Positions 7,952 to 17,873 of a stretch of DNA of 64,000 nucleotides are shown piece after piece. The notes under the pieces were generated by a model. It was given only the letters and a program-made list of their open reading frames with translations. It was not told where the DNA came from and did not search any database. The stretch is from DASQZK01 sp963771005 (GTDB lineage Bacteria; Bacteroidota; Bacteroidia; Bacteroidales; GCA-2748055): NCBI GenBank assembly GCA_963771005.1, contig CAVYRO010000002.1, positions 1,054,001 to 1,118,000 of the forward strand, read 5' to 3'. A program made the position numbers and the translations under genes. Positions within the stretch are counted from its first letter, which is position 1. The number at the start of each line of letters is the position of its first letter.

Positions 7952-8482
7952 ATGAGAAAAATATCATTTAATTACAGCATGCGGAAAACTGGCTTCGCAA
8001 TTTTAGTGGTTTTGCTTTCCTTTCCGCTAAATGCCGCTCTTGCACAGGGCAAGACAAATTTTACGGGAGAGTGGGCACTCGATGAAAATAAAAGTGAACT
8101 CGGCGAAGGTGGAGGCTTCGGCCTGTCAAAATCGCTCAACATTACCCAGGATGGAAATAACCTCAACGTAGAACGAACCATGACCAGTCGTAACGGAGAA
8201 CAACGTGTGGTAAAAAGCTCCTACAGCCTCGATGGCAAAGAAAGCGACAATTCCATGGGAAACAGGTCATCTAAATCGACCGCTACCTGGTCAAAAGATG
8301 GTAAGGTACTCACGGTAAACACAAATACTAAATTTGAAAGGAACGGCCAGAGTTTTGAATCCAAATCTGTTGAAACCTGGAAACTCAGCGATGACGGCAA
8401 AACCCTCACTCTTGATATGAATTCCTCTTCCCAGCGGGGGGATCGTCATTCTGTGCTGGTTTATCATAAGAAACAGGTATAA
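7952..8482 (+). CDS. Small secreted beta-rich (lipocalin-like) protein
   Basis: 176 residues from the ATG at 7952; an upstream TTG at 7913 is possible but the signal peptide fits the ATG. The N-terminus is MRKISFNYSMRKTGF plus a hydrophobic core ending in AALAQG, a signal peptidase I site. The mature part begins TNFTGEWALDENKSELG and alternates short strands with charged turns (KSLNITQDGNNLNVERT, TATWSKDGKVLTV, ETWKLSDDGKTLTL). This repeating strand pattern resembles small lipocalin-like periplasmic proteins of Bacteroidota. Function unknown. It stands alone between two copies of the palindromic repeat in opposite orientation. Confidence 0.85.
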   Translation: MRKISFNYSMRKTGFAILVVLLSFPLNAALAQGKTNFTGEWALDENKSELGEGGGFGLSKSLNITQDGNNLNVERTMTSRNGEQRVVKSSYSLDGKESDNSMGNRSSKSTATWSKDGKVLTVNTNTKFERNGQSFESKSVETWKLSDDGKTLTLDMNSSSQRGDRHSVLVYHKKQV

Positions 8483-8510
8483 TTTTTAGGGATTCGATAG
8501 GATGTACGGA

Positions 8511-8605
8511 GAGGGGGCGGACGAGTCGTGGACAGATCAGGATAGGTTATGGATGGTTATGGACGGGTCATGGATGTTCACGGACAGGTCGCGACCTGTC
8601 CCTAC
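8511..8605. repeat. Palindromic repeat copy 2 with decayed tandem units
   Basis: Core palindrome GGACAGGTCGCGACCTGTCC at 8582-8601, followed by CTACC, the same flank as copy 3. To its left, 8515-8581 is made of degenerate short units of the form GGAyrGGTyATGGA, looking like decayed copies of half the palindrome. The stop codon of the minus-strand GH2 gene (8602-8604) abuts the palindrome, so in RNA it forms a hairpin immediately after that gene. Confidence 0.8.
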
Positions 8606-11028
8606 CGTACACGTATTTTCACGATCCCCTGTTCGAGACCATCCGATGAAACTTTGAGCAGTACTGTTCCGTTCGCTTTTCCGGACCTGATGATGGCGAG
8701 GCATTTACCGTTGAAGGCACTATGTTCCATAGAACGGAATGATTCGTGACTTACCGGGTTTCCATTGCCGGTAGCCGCAATGCCCGCCGGACCGCTAATC
8801 TCAAGTTTAATGAGGTTATCAGCATGAGGAACCAGGTTACCAGCCTCATCTTCAATGCGGATCTCAACAAAGGAAAGATCCTCCCCGCCGGCATCAATCG
8901 CGGATCTGTCGGCAATGGCAACGATACGTGCGGCTTCACCGGCTGTTCTCACCGTGTCTGAAATAGCCGGTCTTCCTTTGCTGTATCCTACACAAACGAG
9001 TTCGCCGCGTTGCCAGGGTTCGCGCCACATGAGATGCAACTGGTCGCTCTTCATGCTGCGCGTTCCCATGTGCTCGCCGTTAAGGTAAAGCGAGGCACTG
9101 TCACAGTTTGTGTAGGCCCAGACATCCACCGTATCAGCGGCGGACCAGTTCCAGTGAGGAAATAAATGAAGCACGGGTTTGTCCGTCCATAAACTCTGGT
9201 ATAAATAATAGGCATCTTTAGGAAACCCGCAGAGGTCCAGTATTCCAAAGTAGGAAGACCGGGACGGCCAGCCGTATGGCGTGGGTTCTCCCAGGTAATC
9301 GAAGCCTGTCCAGACATACATCCCCGAAAGAAAATCGTAATTCTCAATGATCTTCAGTGTCTCTTCATGGGTGGAACCCCAGGGAGCACTGCAATTATCG
9401 TACGAGGAACAGGTATTATCAGCATTACCGGATGTGAAAGGCCTGTCCCATTGTACAGGCCAGCGGCGGATGCTGTCCGACGGCATATCATAGGATCCCC
9501 GGGTGGCAAGGGCTGAGGTGGTTTCAGTGCCTATGAAACGGCTGCCCGGGAAATTTACAGGGAAAGCCGGGTACTCATCCTGGTGATAATTAAGGCCGAT
9601 AAGATCAAGGGCTCCTGAACGGATCAGAAAGTTAGATGGTTCCGTAAAATTGCAGGCCGAAGTGACGGGACGGGTCGGATCCAGATCTTTTACGGTCCGG
9701 GCAAGTTCCCTTGCTATGGCTATTCCTGTGCTATCCCATTGTTCGGGGATCTCATTCCCGATACTCCAGATGATTACCGACGGATGATTCCGGTCACGGA
9801 GGATAAAATCGGTAAGGTCTTTTTCATGCCATTCATCCCAGTATAGGTGGTAATCGTACCGGGTTTTGGGTTTTTTCCACATGTCGAATGCCTCATCCAT
9901 AACCAGGAATCCCATTTCGTCGCAGAGATCAAGGAGATGAGGGTCGGGCGGGTTGTGTGAGGTACGGATACTGTTGCAGCCCATCTCCTTCAGAAGTTCG
10001 AGTTGCCTCTCCAGGGCCCTCCTGTTGATCGCTGCACCCAGGGGACCAAGATCATGATGGTTGCAAACACCCTGAATTTTCATCGGCTTACCGTTAAGGG
10101 AAAATCCTTTTTCAGGATCGAAATCGAAATGCCGGATACCGAAACGGGTTTTATAATTGTCTCTCTTCCGGCCGTGATAGGTGACCTCCGAAACCAGAGA
10201 ATAAAGATATGGCTCGTCCGTTGACCATAATACCGGGTTTGTGACCCTGAGAACCTGGTCAACCCTAAGAGTTGAATCATGGAAAATGATCCCGCCGGTA
10301 GCCTTCTCTCCGACTTTTCTCCCCTTCGCATCAAAGATCAGCGTTTTAAGTTCAAACCTCTCACTATCTGCCGAAGCATTGAAGATACGAGTGCTGACAT
10401 TGATGTCTGCCTCTTTACCGGTTATGTTCCCTGCGCGCACGAAAGTACCCCACTGATCGATGCTCAGCGGATTGGTGAAAAGCAGGCGCACATCGCGGTA
10501 AATACCTGAACCCGAATACCAGCGGGAATTGGGCTGTTGTGAGTTGTCTGCTTTTACAGCAACAACATTTACAGAATCCCCATACATGAGATATGGGGTC
10601 ATATCGTACCGGAAAGAAATATAACCATAGGGCCGGGTGCCAAGCTTATGACCATTCACCCATACTTCGCTGTTCATATACACACCGTCAAACTCAATAT
10701 AAGCAAGCTTTCCACGGTTTTCCTCCTTCACATTAAAAGTTTTCCGGTACCATCCGGTGCCTCCGGGGAGAGCTCCGCCTCCGACGCCGGCAGGATTTTC
10801 CGGGCTGAAAGCACCTTCAATGCTCCAGTCGTGAGGAAGATCCAGGTCACGCCAACCGGAATCATCAAAGGAAGGACGGGAAGCTTCGTCGCCTGCGTCC
10901 AGACTAAATTTCCACCCGGAATTAAAATTCATGGATTTCCTTTCCAGCAAAGTCGCATTGCGGCAACCTGTATATATCAACAGAGGTGCTAAAAGAATAA
11001 GAAGAAAGGGAATGAATGATTTTTTCAT
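8602..11028 (-). CDS. Glycoside hydrolase family 2 lipoprotein (beta-galactosidase-like)
   Basis: About 808 residues from the ATG at 11026-11028; a longer frame to 11094 exists but the chosen start gives a clean lipoprotein signal (MKKSFIPFLLILLAPLLIYTGC). The GH2 layout is complete: sugar-binding sandwich with LPHDWSIEG and GGTGWYRKTF, immunoglobulin-like middle domain, and TIM barrel. The acid/base Glu is in IIWSIGNEIPEQ (about residue 425) and the nucleophile Glu in FIGTETTSAL (about 502). C-terminal DUF4982-like and GH2 C-terminal bacterial Ig-like domains follow. It probably cleaves terminal beta-linked galactose or related sugars at the cell surface or periplasm. It lies 215 bases downstream of the GH9 gene on the same strand. 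Confidence 0.92.
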   Translation of the reverse strand: MKKSFIPFLLILLAPLLIYTGCRNATLLERKSMNFNSGWKFSLDAGDEASRPSFDDSGWRDLDLPHDWSIEGAFSPENPAGVGGGALPGGTGWYRKTFNVKEENRGKLAYIEFDGVYMNSEVWVNGHKLGTRPYGYISFRYDMTPYLMYGDSVNVVAVKADNSQQPNSRWYSGSGIYRDVRLLFTNPLSIDQWGTFVRAGNITGKEADINVSTRIFNASADSERFELKTLIFDAKGRKVGEKATGGIIFHDSTLRVDQVLRVTNPVLWSTDEPYLYSLVSEVTYHGRKRDNYKTRFGIRHFDFDPEKGFSLNGKPMKIQGVCNHHDLGPLGAAINRRALERQLELLKEMGCNSIRTSHNPPDPHLLDLCDEMGFLVMDEAFDMWKKPKTRYDYHLYWDEWHEKDLTDFILRDRNHPSVIIWSIGNEIPEQWDSTGIAIARELARTVKDLDPTRPVTSACNFTEPSNFLIRSGALDLIGLNYHQDEYPAFPVNFPGSRFIGTETTSALATRGSYDMPSDSIRRWPVQWDRPFTSGNADNTCSSYDNCSAPWGSTHEETLKIIENYDFLSGMYVWTGFDYLGEPTPYGWPSRSSYFGILDLCGFPKDAYYLYQSLWTDKPVLHLFPHWNWSAADTVDVWAYTNCDSASLYLNGEHMGTRSMKSDQLHLMWREPWQRGELVCVGYSKGRPAISDTVRTAGEAARIVAIADRSAIDAGGEDLSFVEIRIEDEAGNLVPHADNLIKLEISGPAGIAATGNGNPVSHESFRSMEHSAFNGKCLAIIRSGKANGTVLLKVSSDGLEQGIVKIRVR

Positions 11029-11243
11029 GGCAGTTCGGTTGAGATTTTCGTAAGGATTCTGTGTCAAATTTTTTTTCCAGTTCCGGCCGTTCAAATATGA
11101 GATATCTAAAGAGCAACGACCTCATCCTCCGGAAATGCTGCGTTAATTTGCAAATAAAATCCCAAAATTCAGGTCAGGATGCCTTTTTTTTCACCGGCGA
11201 CAATAAACAGGCATAAAAAACCTTTCGATGGAGGCGGCCGTGG

Positions 11244-14243
11244 TTACCGGGTCATTACCAGTTTCTTCAGGGCGGCGTAAGACTTTCCCTGGCAGGTAAC
11301 CTTCATGACGCACAGGTAGATACCATTTTCCGGGCGGGTACCTCCCTTATCATTGGAGGGGTACCATTCGGCTGAATGATGTCCCGCTTCCTGTACGCCT
11401 TCAGCCAGGGTACTGACCCTCCGGCCTGTCATATCGAAGATGGACAGGTTGACCTCCGCTCTTCCGGGCAGAAAATAGTTTATCCGTGCTGGTCCGGCAG
11501 AAGGGTTAGGAAAAACCTCGAGCGAAAACCGGTCCGTATTTTCCAGATCCGGGCCTACACCCACAAAGATCACAGGTACCTCACCGGTATAGCCCGAATT
11601 CCCTACGCCGTTGAAAGCAAAGACCCGGTAATAGTAAGTTGTTGATTCCAGCGGACCATCATCCCTGAACATCCTCACAGACGGTCCCACGCTTCCTATC
11701 ACGGTAAAATCCGTCTCCGTTCCCTTCCTGCGTTCGATCGTATAACCATCCTCAATCTCCGAATTATCCGTCCATGCCAGCCTCACCTTCCTCCCTGTAA
11801 GGACTGTCGCTGTCAGATTTCCGGGTGTTTCGGGAGGGGTGGTTATGGCGAGGGTTGTTGCCGTAGTCACCGGGGAATAGTCCGAATATCCCGTTCCGTT
11901 ATACGAACGGATCCTGTAACTGTAGGCTGTTGAATTTTCGAGACCATAATCGTGGTATCGGGTCGCATTGGAAGGCACAGATCCGATCAGTTCCCATGAT
12001 CCCTCCTCTCCGGTTTTTCTTTCGATCATAAAACGGCTTTCATTTTCAGATTTATCCACCCATGAAAGGTCCATCTGCTTCCGTGAGAAAGCCGTTGCCC
12101 GGAGGCTCTCCGGAGATACCGGCAGACCTATGGTCCCACCACCGGATATGGAACTGAGAAAGGCATACATGCACGTATTGAGCTTCATGGTCTCATCAAC
12201 AGTGAATTCATTGGAAGGAATGAGAGACCATGCATCGGTATAGCGTCTTTGTACGGGAAGTGAATTCCATGCGGGATATACCTTCTCCCAGACAACCTTC
12301 TGGTAATCGGCCTGATTGGCATTATCGATCGGACCGTAAACCACAATGCCGGGTACAACGCCTTTTCCTTCCGTTAGCGTATAATATGAATCGAGGTGAC
12401 AAATGCTATGAGGGGGATTTGATCCGAGACCTGTGACAAAGGATTTTCCGAGTGGGTTAAGTCCGAGGGAATAATCGGCTAACTGGCTGATTGCATCGAG
12501 GTATTTCTGATCACCGGTGAGACGGTACATCAGGATCAGCGGATCGGCATACCGGCCCTGGTTGGTTGTTGTTCCCCATGAATAGTTCCCATCATTGAGA
12601 CCGATAGGATAAGGCTTGGTGTTCACAGCATTCAGCACTTCATTGCTCTTTGAGGAAAGCTTCTGGATATATGCCTCCGCAAGAGTCTGATCCACAGGCA
12701 GCGCTGTAATGAGGTAACTGAAAAAATAGGGTGAAAAGATCATTCCGTCCCGCATGTAGTTCTGATTCCACCATTCGGGGTTGTACTGTTCCGGCCATCC
12801 GGAGGTCAGACAGTAGGTGGCATGCTGTTTAAAGGCCGAATGATAGGTCTCTTCGCCTGTGGCAAGGTAGAGCTGAAGTGAGGCATACATGAGCTGGGCA
12901 TCATGGGCTGAGGCCATATCCGGATCGGAACTGTGATTCATGATGTAATTCCATGCCCTCTCTGCCCTGTCAAGGAGTTCCGCAGAACGGACCGTATCGT
13001 ATGGCCAGATAAGGCGGGAAGCCTGGGCAAAAAGACCCGCTCCCACAGCCGTGGTATGCCCGTATCTTCTGTAGGTCCGGTAAACATGAAAATCGGTGGC
13101 AGCATTCACCGTTCCGTATTCCGGCTCGGCATCAGATTCAGTTCCTGCCCGAACTCCGCCATCGGGCTCCTGCAGGTTTTCCCATACCTTAACCCCCCAG
13201 AGAGCCTCGTCAAGGAAATCAGGGATGCCATTGCCCGATTCGGGAATGTTATACTGGCTGTCGGTGAACCCATCCGGAAAAGCTTCATAGTAGCAAAGAA
13301 GGGTGGCAGGGATCAGCGTATGACCCATACCCCTGTCAAAATCGCCCGCATCGTGGTATCCGCCTGCGATACTCTCCATTTCACCATGCTGAGTGATAAA
13401 ACCCGGAGGCTCGGCATCTGTAACTTCGACGGTAGTATGACATGCGTCGCGAGTGTATGTTGTATAAGGCGCGGTAAGGGCGATCCCGCATCTCTGGTGA
13501 TAAAACCCCCTGAACAGGGTGAAGGCCGCCATGTTTGTATATTCTGTACCCACTCCGAAAGGATATGAACATCCATAACCGTCAACAGAAACCACGTAAG
13601 GCCCCCCTTCAGGGACTCCCGAAAGATCGATCCGGTAGATGTATTCCCCGGTGGTATATTCCTCCCCGGTATCATCTCCCCAGAAGCTGAGCATTCCGCC
13701 GGCTATGGAGTTGCCCGCGCTGTCAATGACTTTATAGGAAGGAATACCGGTCAGTTCATGAGTTCCCAAATCACCGTAAAAAATGGCGAAATTTGCATAC
13801 CGGACCTCTGATCCTGCGAAATATCCTACTTCGTTCACCCGAAGTGCCTCGCACCGGGTTTTCGTATCGTCAAACTTAAATTCATTGGTGCCATAACCGG
13901 GGGTCTCAATCGTATAGGTGGTTCCGTTTACAAGTGGTCCGGCAAGCCTGAGATATATATGATGGCGCAGGGTCATTACCCATTCCGGGTTCTTACCCCA
14001 ATGCCTGGGTTCTTCCTCCCATACATGGGTATATCTTCCCACTTCAACAGGATGAACCCCGTTGACGGTCCATGAAACTGCATCCTGTGAGGGGGCGGTA
14101 TAATCGCCGTCCGGAGCCTGGATGATTAAAACGATAACATCCTTATCAGCTGTGCCAATATCTTCCACAACCTGGCCCCTCAAAATTGCCCCCTGTACTA
14201 AAAATAAAGTCAACACAAAACCGGTGATCTCTCTAAATTTCAT
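11244..14243 (-). CDS. Glycoside hydrolase family 9 endoglucanase with FN3 repeats and T9SS sorting domain
   Basis: 999 residues. Signal peptide to about residue 23. A CelD-type N-terminal Ig-like domain precedes the (alpha/alpha)6 barrel. GH9 signatures are GGYHDAGDFDRG near 295-306 with the catalytic-base aspartates, the GLGSNPPHSICH histidine motif, and SNEFTVDE with the proton-donor Glu near 680-684. Two fibronectin type III-like domains follow (about 710-800 and 805-895). The last 90 residues form a type A C-terminal sorting domain (FPNPSAGPARINY ... GIYLCVMK ... KLVMTR), so the enzyme is exported by the type IX system. It likely attacks beta-1,4-glucan or a related glucan outside the cell. 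Transcribed toward the GH2 gene. Confidence 0.93.
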   Translation of the reverse strand: MKFREITGFVLTLFLVQGAILRGQVVEDIGTADKDVIVLIIQAPDGDYTAPSQDAVSWTVNGVHPVEVGRYTHVWEEEPRHWGKNPEWVMTLRHHIYLRLAGPLVNGTTYTIETPGYGTNEFKFDDTKTRCEALRVNEVGYFAGSEVRYANFAIFYGDLGTHELTGIPSYKVIDSAGNSIAGGMLSFWGDDTGEEYTTGEYIYRIDLSGVPEGGPYVVSVDGYGCSYPFGVGTEYTNMAAFTLFRGFYHQRCGIALTAPYTTYTRDACHTTVEVTDAEPPGFITQHGEMESIAGGYHDAGDFDRGMGHTLIPATLLCYYEAFPDGFTDSQYNIPESGNGIPDFLDEALWGVKVWENLQEPDGGVRAGTESDAEPEYGTVNAATDFHVYRTYRRYGHTTAVGAGLFAQASRLIWPYDTVRSAELLDRAERAWNYIMNHSSDPDMASAHDAQLMYASLQLYLATGEETYHSAFKQHATYCLTSGWPEQYNPEWWNQNYMRDGMIFSPYFFSYLITALPVDQTLAEAYIQKLSSKSNEVLNAVNTKPYPIGLNDGNYSWGTTTNQGRYADPLILMYRLTGDQKYLDAISQLADYSLGLNPLGKSFVTGLGSNPPHSICHLDSYYTLTEGKGVVPGIVVYGPIDNANQADYQKVVWEKVYPAWNSLPVQRRYTDAWSLIPSNEFTVDETMKLNTCMYAFLSSISGGGTIGLPVSPESLRATAFSRKQMDLSWVDKSENESRFMIERKTGEEGSWELIGSVPSNATRYHDYGLENSTAYSYRIRSYNGTGYSDYSPVTTATTLAITTPPETPGNLTATVLTGRKVRLAWTDNSEIEDGYTIERRKGTETDFTVIGSVGPSVRMFRDDGPLESTTYYYRVFAFNGVGNSGYTGEVPVIFVGVGPDLENTDRFSLEVFPNPSAGPARINYFLPGRAEVNLSIFDMTGRRVSTLAEGVQEAGHHSAEWYPSNDKGGTRPENGIYLCVMKVTCQGKSYAALKKLVMTR

Positions 14244-14662
14244 AATTTTCTTCGTTTTAAAAGGTATCGATGGGCAAAAGATAATTTTTTTATCCCGAAA
14301 ACGGAAGATATTTCTCTGAATTGTCCGGACCCTGTTTCAATTACATGGCATCGACCGGTTTAGAACGACACGGTCGCAGATCCCTTCCGGTGAACGCCTG
14401 ATATTCCAACCTCTATCCCGTTATGAACGGAAATCCTCGTATGCACATTCTGTGACTAATCCGGATTTTATTCTATTTTTGAACTTTCCACCTTGAAAAT
14501 TACCATTACATGGAAAAAATGTCACTGGGAAAATCGCAATAACATGCGTTGAACTTTTACCCGGATACATTTAAAAAGGAGGAACCACCCTGATTTTATT
14601 CCTGAAAATCCAACCGGACTTCCTCATTTTTACTAAATTCATATGCTGAAATAAATCAAATC
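14244..14662. other. Divergent intergenic region, no gene seen
   Basis: 419 bases between the start of the GH9 gene (minus) and the start of the truncated ankyrin gene (plus). I see no reading frame, tRNA or strong hairpin. It must hold the GH9 promoter; a near-match TACCTTTT on the minus strand lies about 20 bases upstream of the GH9 start but has no clear partner box. Confidence 0.5.
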
Positions 14663-15043
14663 ATGGCTGCCCTGGAAGAGATCATCAAAAACAGGGATTT
14701 GAAAGGACTGCAAGTCTACCTCAGGAAAAATCCCCGTATCCCGGATGTAGATCCGGGTTCATTGTCACCTCTCCTGCTTGCCGCATATAACAGGTTTGAA
14801 GAAGCTGTTCCACTTATTGCGCACGGGATGGAGAGCCTGACCCTGTATGAAGCCTGTGTTGCCGGTAATCTGCCCTGGGTGAGAAAACATGTAGAACACA
14901 ATCCTGCCCTGGTAAACCATTACGCAACTGACGGTTTCACGCCTCTGGGACTTGCCGGTTTCTTCGGAAAGTATGAAATTGCGGCCTACCTTCTTGAAAA
15001 AGGTGCAGAAGTAAATAGAGCTTCAGCCAATGATTTCCACTAA
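14663..15043 (+). pseudogene. Truncated ankyrin-repeat protein
   Basis: 126 codons. Residues about 34-115 carry ankyrin units: LSPLLLAAYNRFEEAVPLIAHG, then an imperfect unit, then TPLGLAGFFGKYEIAAYLLEKGAEVNRAS. The protein stops in the middle of the next expected unit, directly after NDFH. Ankyrin proteins of this type normally continue with one or more repeats (TPLHSA-like). The stop codon TAA at 15041-15043 is created where the sequence becomes that of a sulfatase in another frame. I read this as the 5' remnant left by a deletion, or an assembly join. A short stable ankyrin product is possible. Confidence 0.7.
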
Positions 15044-15959
15044 AAAAGCCTGGGTGGATGAGGGCGGAGTTCGGGTGCCTTTTTTCATGCGGATACCATG
15101 GATGGAAAAAAACGGAAGCGTCGTAGAAGCGTTAAGTGCGCACATCGACATCCTGCCCACACTATCAGATCTATGTAACCTGCATCTGCCGGCAGGTTTA
15201 AAACTGGACGGGGAAAGCCGTATACCGTACCTTCAGAATCCTTCTTTGCATCAGCCCGGCAGGATCATCTTCACCGACCAGGGGCTGGACAATAGCATAC
15301 CCTGTGCTTTGCGCACCGAGAAGTTTGAAATAACCTTCGGCAAAGATACGTCGCTCTATGACCTCAGAAAGGATCCGGGTCAGAAAGTGAATATTAAATC
15401 CCAACAACCGGCATTGGTGGACAGTTTCGCACGGTTGTACCATGCCTGGTATCAGGATGTCACTGCCTTCGGACTGGAACCAATACCCATTCTGATCGGC
15501 TACCCATCGCATCCGGAGGTTTCACTCCCGGCCCATGAAGCGCTGCTTTCCGCAAATTTGTCCTTTTATGAAGGCCACGGATGGGCGAATGATTGGATCA
15601 AAAATTTTAAGAGTTACCGGGATACCATTTCCTGGAAAATCGAGGCCGTCAGGGATGGCAGATATAGGATCAGAGTACTTCTGGCCACAGGCCCCGAACA
15701 TACAGGGAAAAACCTCGAGATACACTGCGGGAAATCGCTCACGATGGCGAGCATCGAAAAGATTTATAAAGCCAGCGCAGTGACTGGTCCCGACCGGGTG
15801 AAAAGGCAGGAAGCCGGAGAAAGAGTATGGCCTGAACTGATATTCAAGGATATTGAACTGCAGCGCGGGCCCTGCGATCTTTCTTTATGTGCTTCAGATA
15901 TGAACACTGATAGCGGCATAGAGGTTAAAGGAATATACATTGATTACATTAAAGAATAA
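15030..15959 (+). pseudogene. Arylsulfatase C-terminal remnant
   Basis: The frame opens in the ankyrin gene's tail and from about codon 6 reads as the second half of an arylsulfatase: VDEGGVRVPFFMR, HIDILPTLSDLCNL, LRTEKFEITFG and SLYDLRKDPGQKVNI are all typical of the C-terminal half of the family. A further C-terminal beta-rich region (about 175-309) follows. The catalytic N-terminal half, including the CxPxR formylglycine motif and the first metal ligands, is missing. It cannot be an active sulfatase. It overlaps the ankyrin frame by 14 bases, so re-initiation at the ATG at 15030 could still yield an inert fragment. Confidence 0.8.
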
Positions 15960-15969
15960 TAAACCCAAT

Positions 15970-16752
15970 ATGAAAATACCGGTTTTTAAACTCGATTCCT
16001 TCACAGACCATCGTTTCAGCGGAAATCCTGCTGCAGTTTGCCCTCTGGATGAATGGATAAGCGATGAGCTGATGCAGAATATTGCCATGGAAAATAATCT
16101 TTCCGAGACTGCTTTTTTCACCAAAAACAAGGATTCTTTTTCTCTCCGCTGGTTTACACCCATTACGGAAGTGAATCTCTGCGGACATGCAACGCTGGCT
16201 GCTGCAGCGGTGATCTTTGAAAAACTCGGATATAAACTGGATACCATCCTTTTCGAATCAAAGTCAGGGATGCTGACGGTAACAAGAAACGCGGACCGGT
16301 ATATCATGAATTTCCCCTCTGACAGGATCTCTTCCATAGATCCTCCCGGCGAACTGGTGGAAGCCATGGGAGACCGTCCCGACGAAGTTTTTGAAGGGCG
16401 TGACGATTACATGCTTGTATACGATTCGGAAGATAAGATCGCTGAGATCAAACCCGACTTCCGGAAGCTCGGACTGATCAGCCGCAGGGGGGTCATCATC
16501 ACCGCTCCGGCTTCAGAATATGATTTTGTTTCCCGCTTCTTTGCACCCGCCTCGGGTATCGATGAGGATCCCGTCACAGGTTCGGCACATACCACCCTAA
16601 CCCCCTATTGGTCGAAGCGGCTGAAAAAAAAGGAACTTACAGCCAGGCAGATCTCATCCCGTGGTGGTATTGTATATTGCGTCGATAAAGGGGATCGTAC
16701 CGAGATAGGCGGCAAAGCGACCTTCTACCTGCAGGGACTGATTGAAGTATGA
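15970..16752 (+). CDS. PhzF family isomerase
   Basis: About 260 residues from the ATG at 15970 (a longer frame with a non-ATG start is less likely). It begins with the family's usual MKIPVFKLDSFTDHRFSGNPAAVC. The active-site Glu lies in NNLSETAFF (about 45), the glycine motif in NLCGHATLAAAAV, and the second half has DEDPVTGSAHTTL near 200. This is the pseudo-symmetric diaminopimelate-epimerase-like fold. Members isomerise small molecules by acid/base chemistry; PhzF acts on trans-2,3-dihydro-3-hydroxyanthranilate. With no phenazine genes nearby, this is a generic PhzF-like enzyme of unknown substrate. Confidence 0.92.
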   Translation: MKIPVFKLDSFTDHRFSGNPAAVCPLDEWISDELMQNIAMENNLSETAFFTKNKDSFSLRWFTPITEVNLCGHATLAAAAVIFEKLGYKLDTILFESKSGMLTVTRNADRYIMNFPSDRISSIDPPGELVEAMGDRPDEVFEGRDDYMLVYDSEDKIAEIKPDFRKLGLISRRGVIITAPASEYDFVSRFFAPASGIDEDPVTGSAHTTLTPYWSKRLKKKELTARQISSRGGIVYCVDKGDRTEIGGKATFYLQGLIEV

Positions 16753-16883
16753 ATTCTTAAAAGTTGCCGCTATCTGCGGGGGCCGTTCTGAAAGCTATCT
16801 GCCAATCCGTGAACTTCGGTATTTCCGTTGTAATAAGCCGCTCCAACCGGTGAGACCTGCCGGGAAAATCATCTTCCGTAATT

Positions 16884-17873
16884 TCAGATTTTTTCATACG
16901 TATTTATTATCCTGTCCATTAGTACATTCGTCTCTTCGAGCACTACCATCCGTTCCGGTTTGGCCTCGAACCATTCCACCGTTTTCTTAATACCCTGGCT
17001 GAACGGGATCACGGCTTTAAAGCCAGGTACAAAGGTCCTGATCTTCGTATTATCGAATATTACGGAGCAGGCTTTGTCCCCGAAGAGGTTGCCGTATTGA
17101 AAATCATCAAACCGGGCGATGAATCCGGATGAGATATGGACCACTTTTGCCTCTGCCCCTGCAGCGGCTGCCACAGCTTCGTAAATCTGGTTCCAGGTGA
17201 GTATTTCATCAGAGGTGATATGAAAGGCATGGCCTATAGCCTGCTGGTGAGCCAGGAGTCCTGTAAAACCGCGGGCAAAATCAATGCTGTGGGTGATGGT
17301 CCATAATGAGGTGCCGTCACCATGAACAATGATCTTTTTTCCCCGCCGGATACGGTCAATGATTGTGAAATCCGTCCAACTACCAATAGCTACCGGTATT
17401 ACCGTCTCATAGGTCAGCGAGGGCCTGACGATGGTTACCGGGAAATCGTTCTCCCTGTATAGCCGGTTCAGTTTCTCTTCACAGGCAATCTTATCCCGTG
17501 AATATTGCCAGAATGGATTCCTGAGAGGGGTCGACTCGGTGATCACAGGATGTGATACAGGTTTTTGATAGGCCGAAGCTGAACTAATGAAAATATACTG
17601 CCGGGTACAATCACGGAATAATGCATAATCATTTTCTATGTCAGCCGGCACGAAGGCAATAAAATTTGCAACTGCATCAAAATACTGTCCCCTGAGAAGT
17701 TCCCGGACTTTGCCTGTGTCATGAATATCTGCCTGCAGGTAATGTACCCCCGGTGGCACTTCATCCGTGGTTTTACCCCTGTTAAGATGCCATACCTCCA
17801 TTCCCTGTTCCAGGGCAAGACGGGTGCAGGCCATGGAAATATTGCCCGTGCCGCCGATAAATAATATTTTCAT
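16884..17873 (-). CDS. NAD-dependent epimerase/dehydratase (extended SDR)
   Basis: 329 residues. The N-terminal Rossmann motif is ILFIGGTGNIS (4-14), followed by VWHLNRGKT. The catalytic Tyr-x3-Lys is in QYSRDKIACEEKL (about residues 128-140) with SSASAYQ before it. A downstream EILTWNQIYEAVAAAAGAEAKVVHI region is typical of nucleotide-sugar or isoflavone-reductase-like SDRs. Cytoplasmic. It stands alone on the minus strand, convergent with the PhzF gene and separated from it by 131 bases. Substrate not predictable. Confidence 0.88.
   Translation of the reverse strand: MKILFIGGTGNISMACTRLALEQGMEVWHLNRGKTTDEVPPGVHYLQADIHDTGKVRELLRGQYFDAVANFIAFVPADIENDYALFRDCTRQYIFISSASAYQKPVSHPVITESTPLRNPFWQYSRDKIACEEKLNRLYRENDFPVTIVRPSLTYETVIPVAIGSWTDFTIIDRIRRGKKIIVHGDGTSLWTITHSIDFARGFTGLLAHQQAIGHAFHITSDEILTWNQIYEAVAAAAGAEAKVVHISSGFIARFDDFQYGNLFGDKACSVIFDNTKIRTFVPGFKAVIPFSQGIKKTVEWFEAKPERMVVLEETNVLMDRIINTYEKI

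Noticed and set aside
12933..13568. 211-codon plus-strand open frame inside the GH9 gene
   Set aside because: Antisense to the clearly conserved GH9 catalytic domain; no signal or domain.
15970..16752. Phenazine biosynthesis gene cluster
   Set aside because: Only a PhzF-like isomerase is present; this fold is widespread outside phenazine pathways and no other phz gene is nearby.
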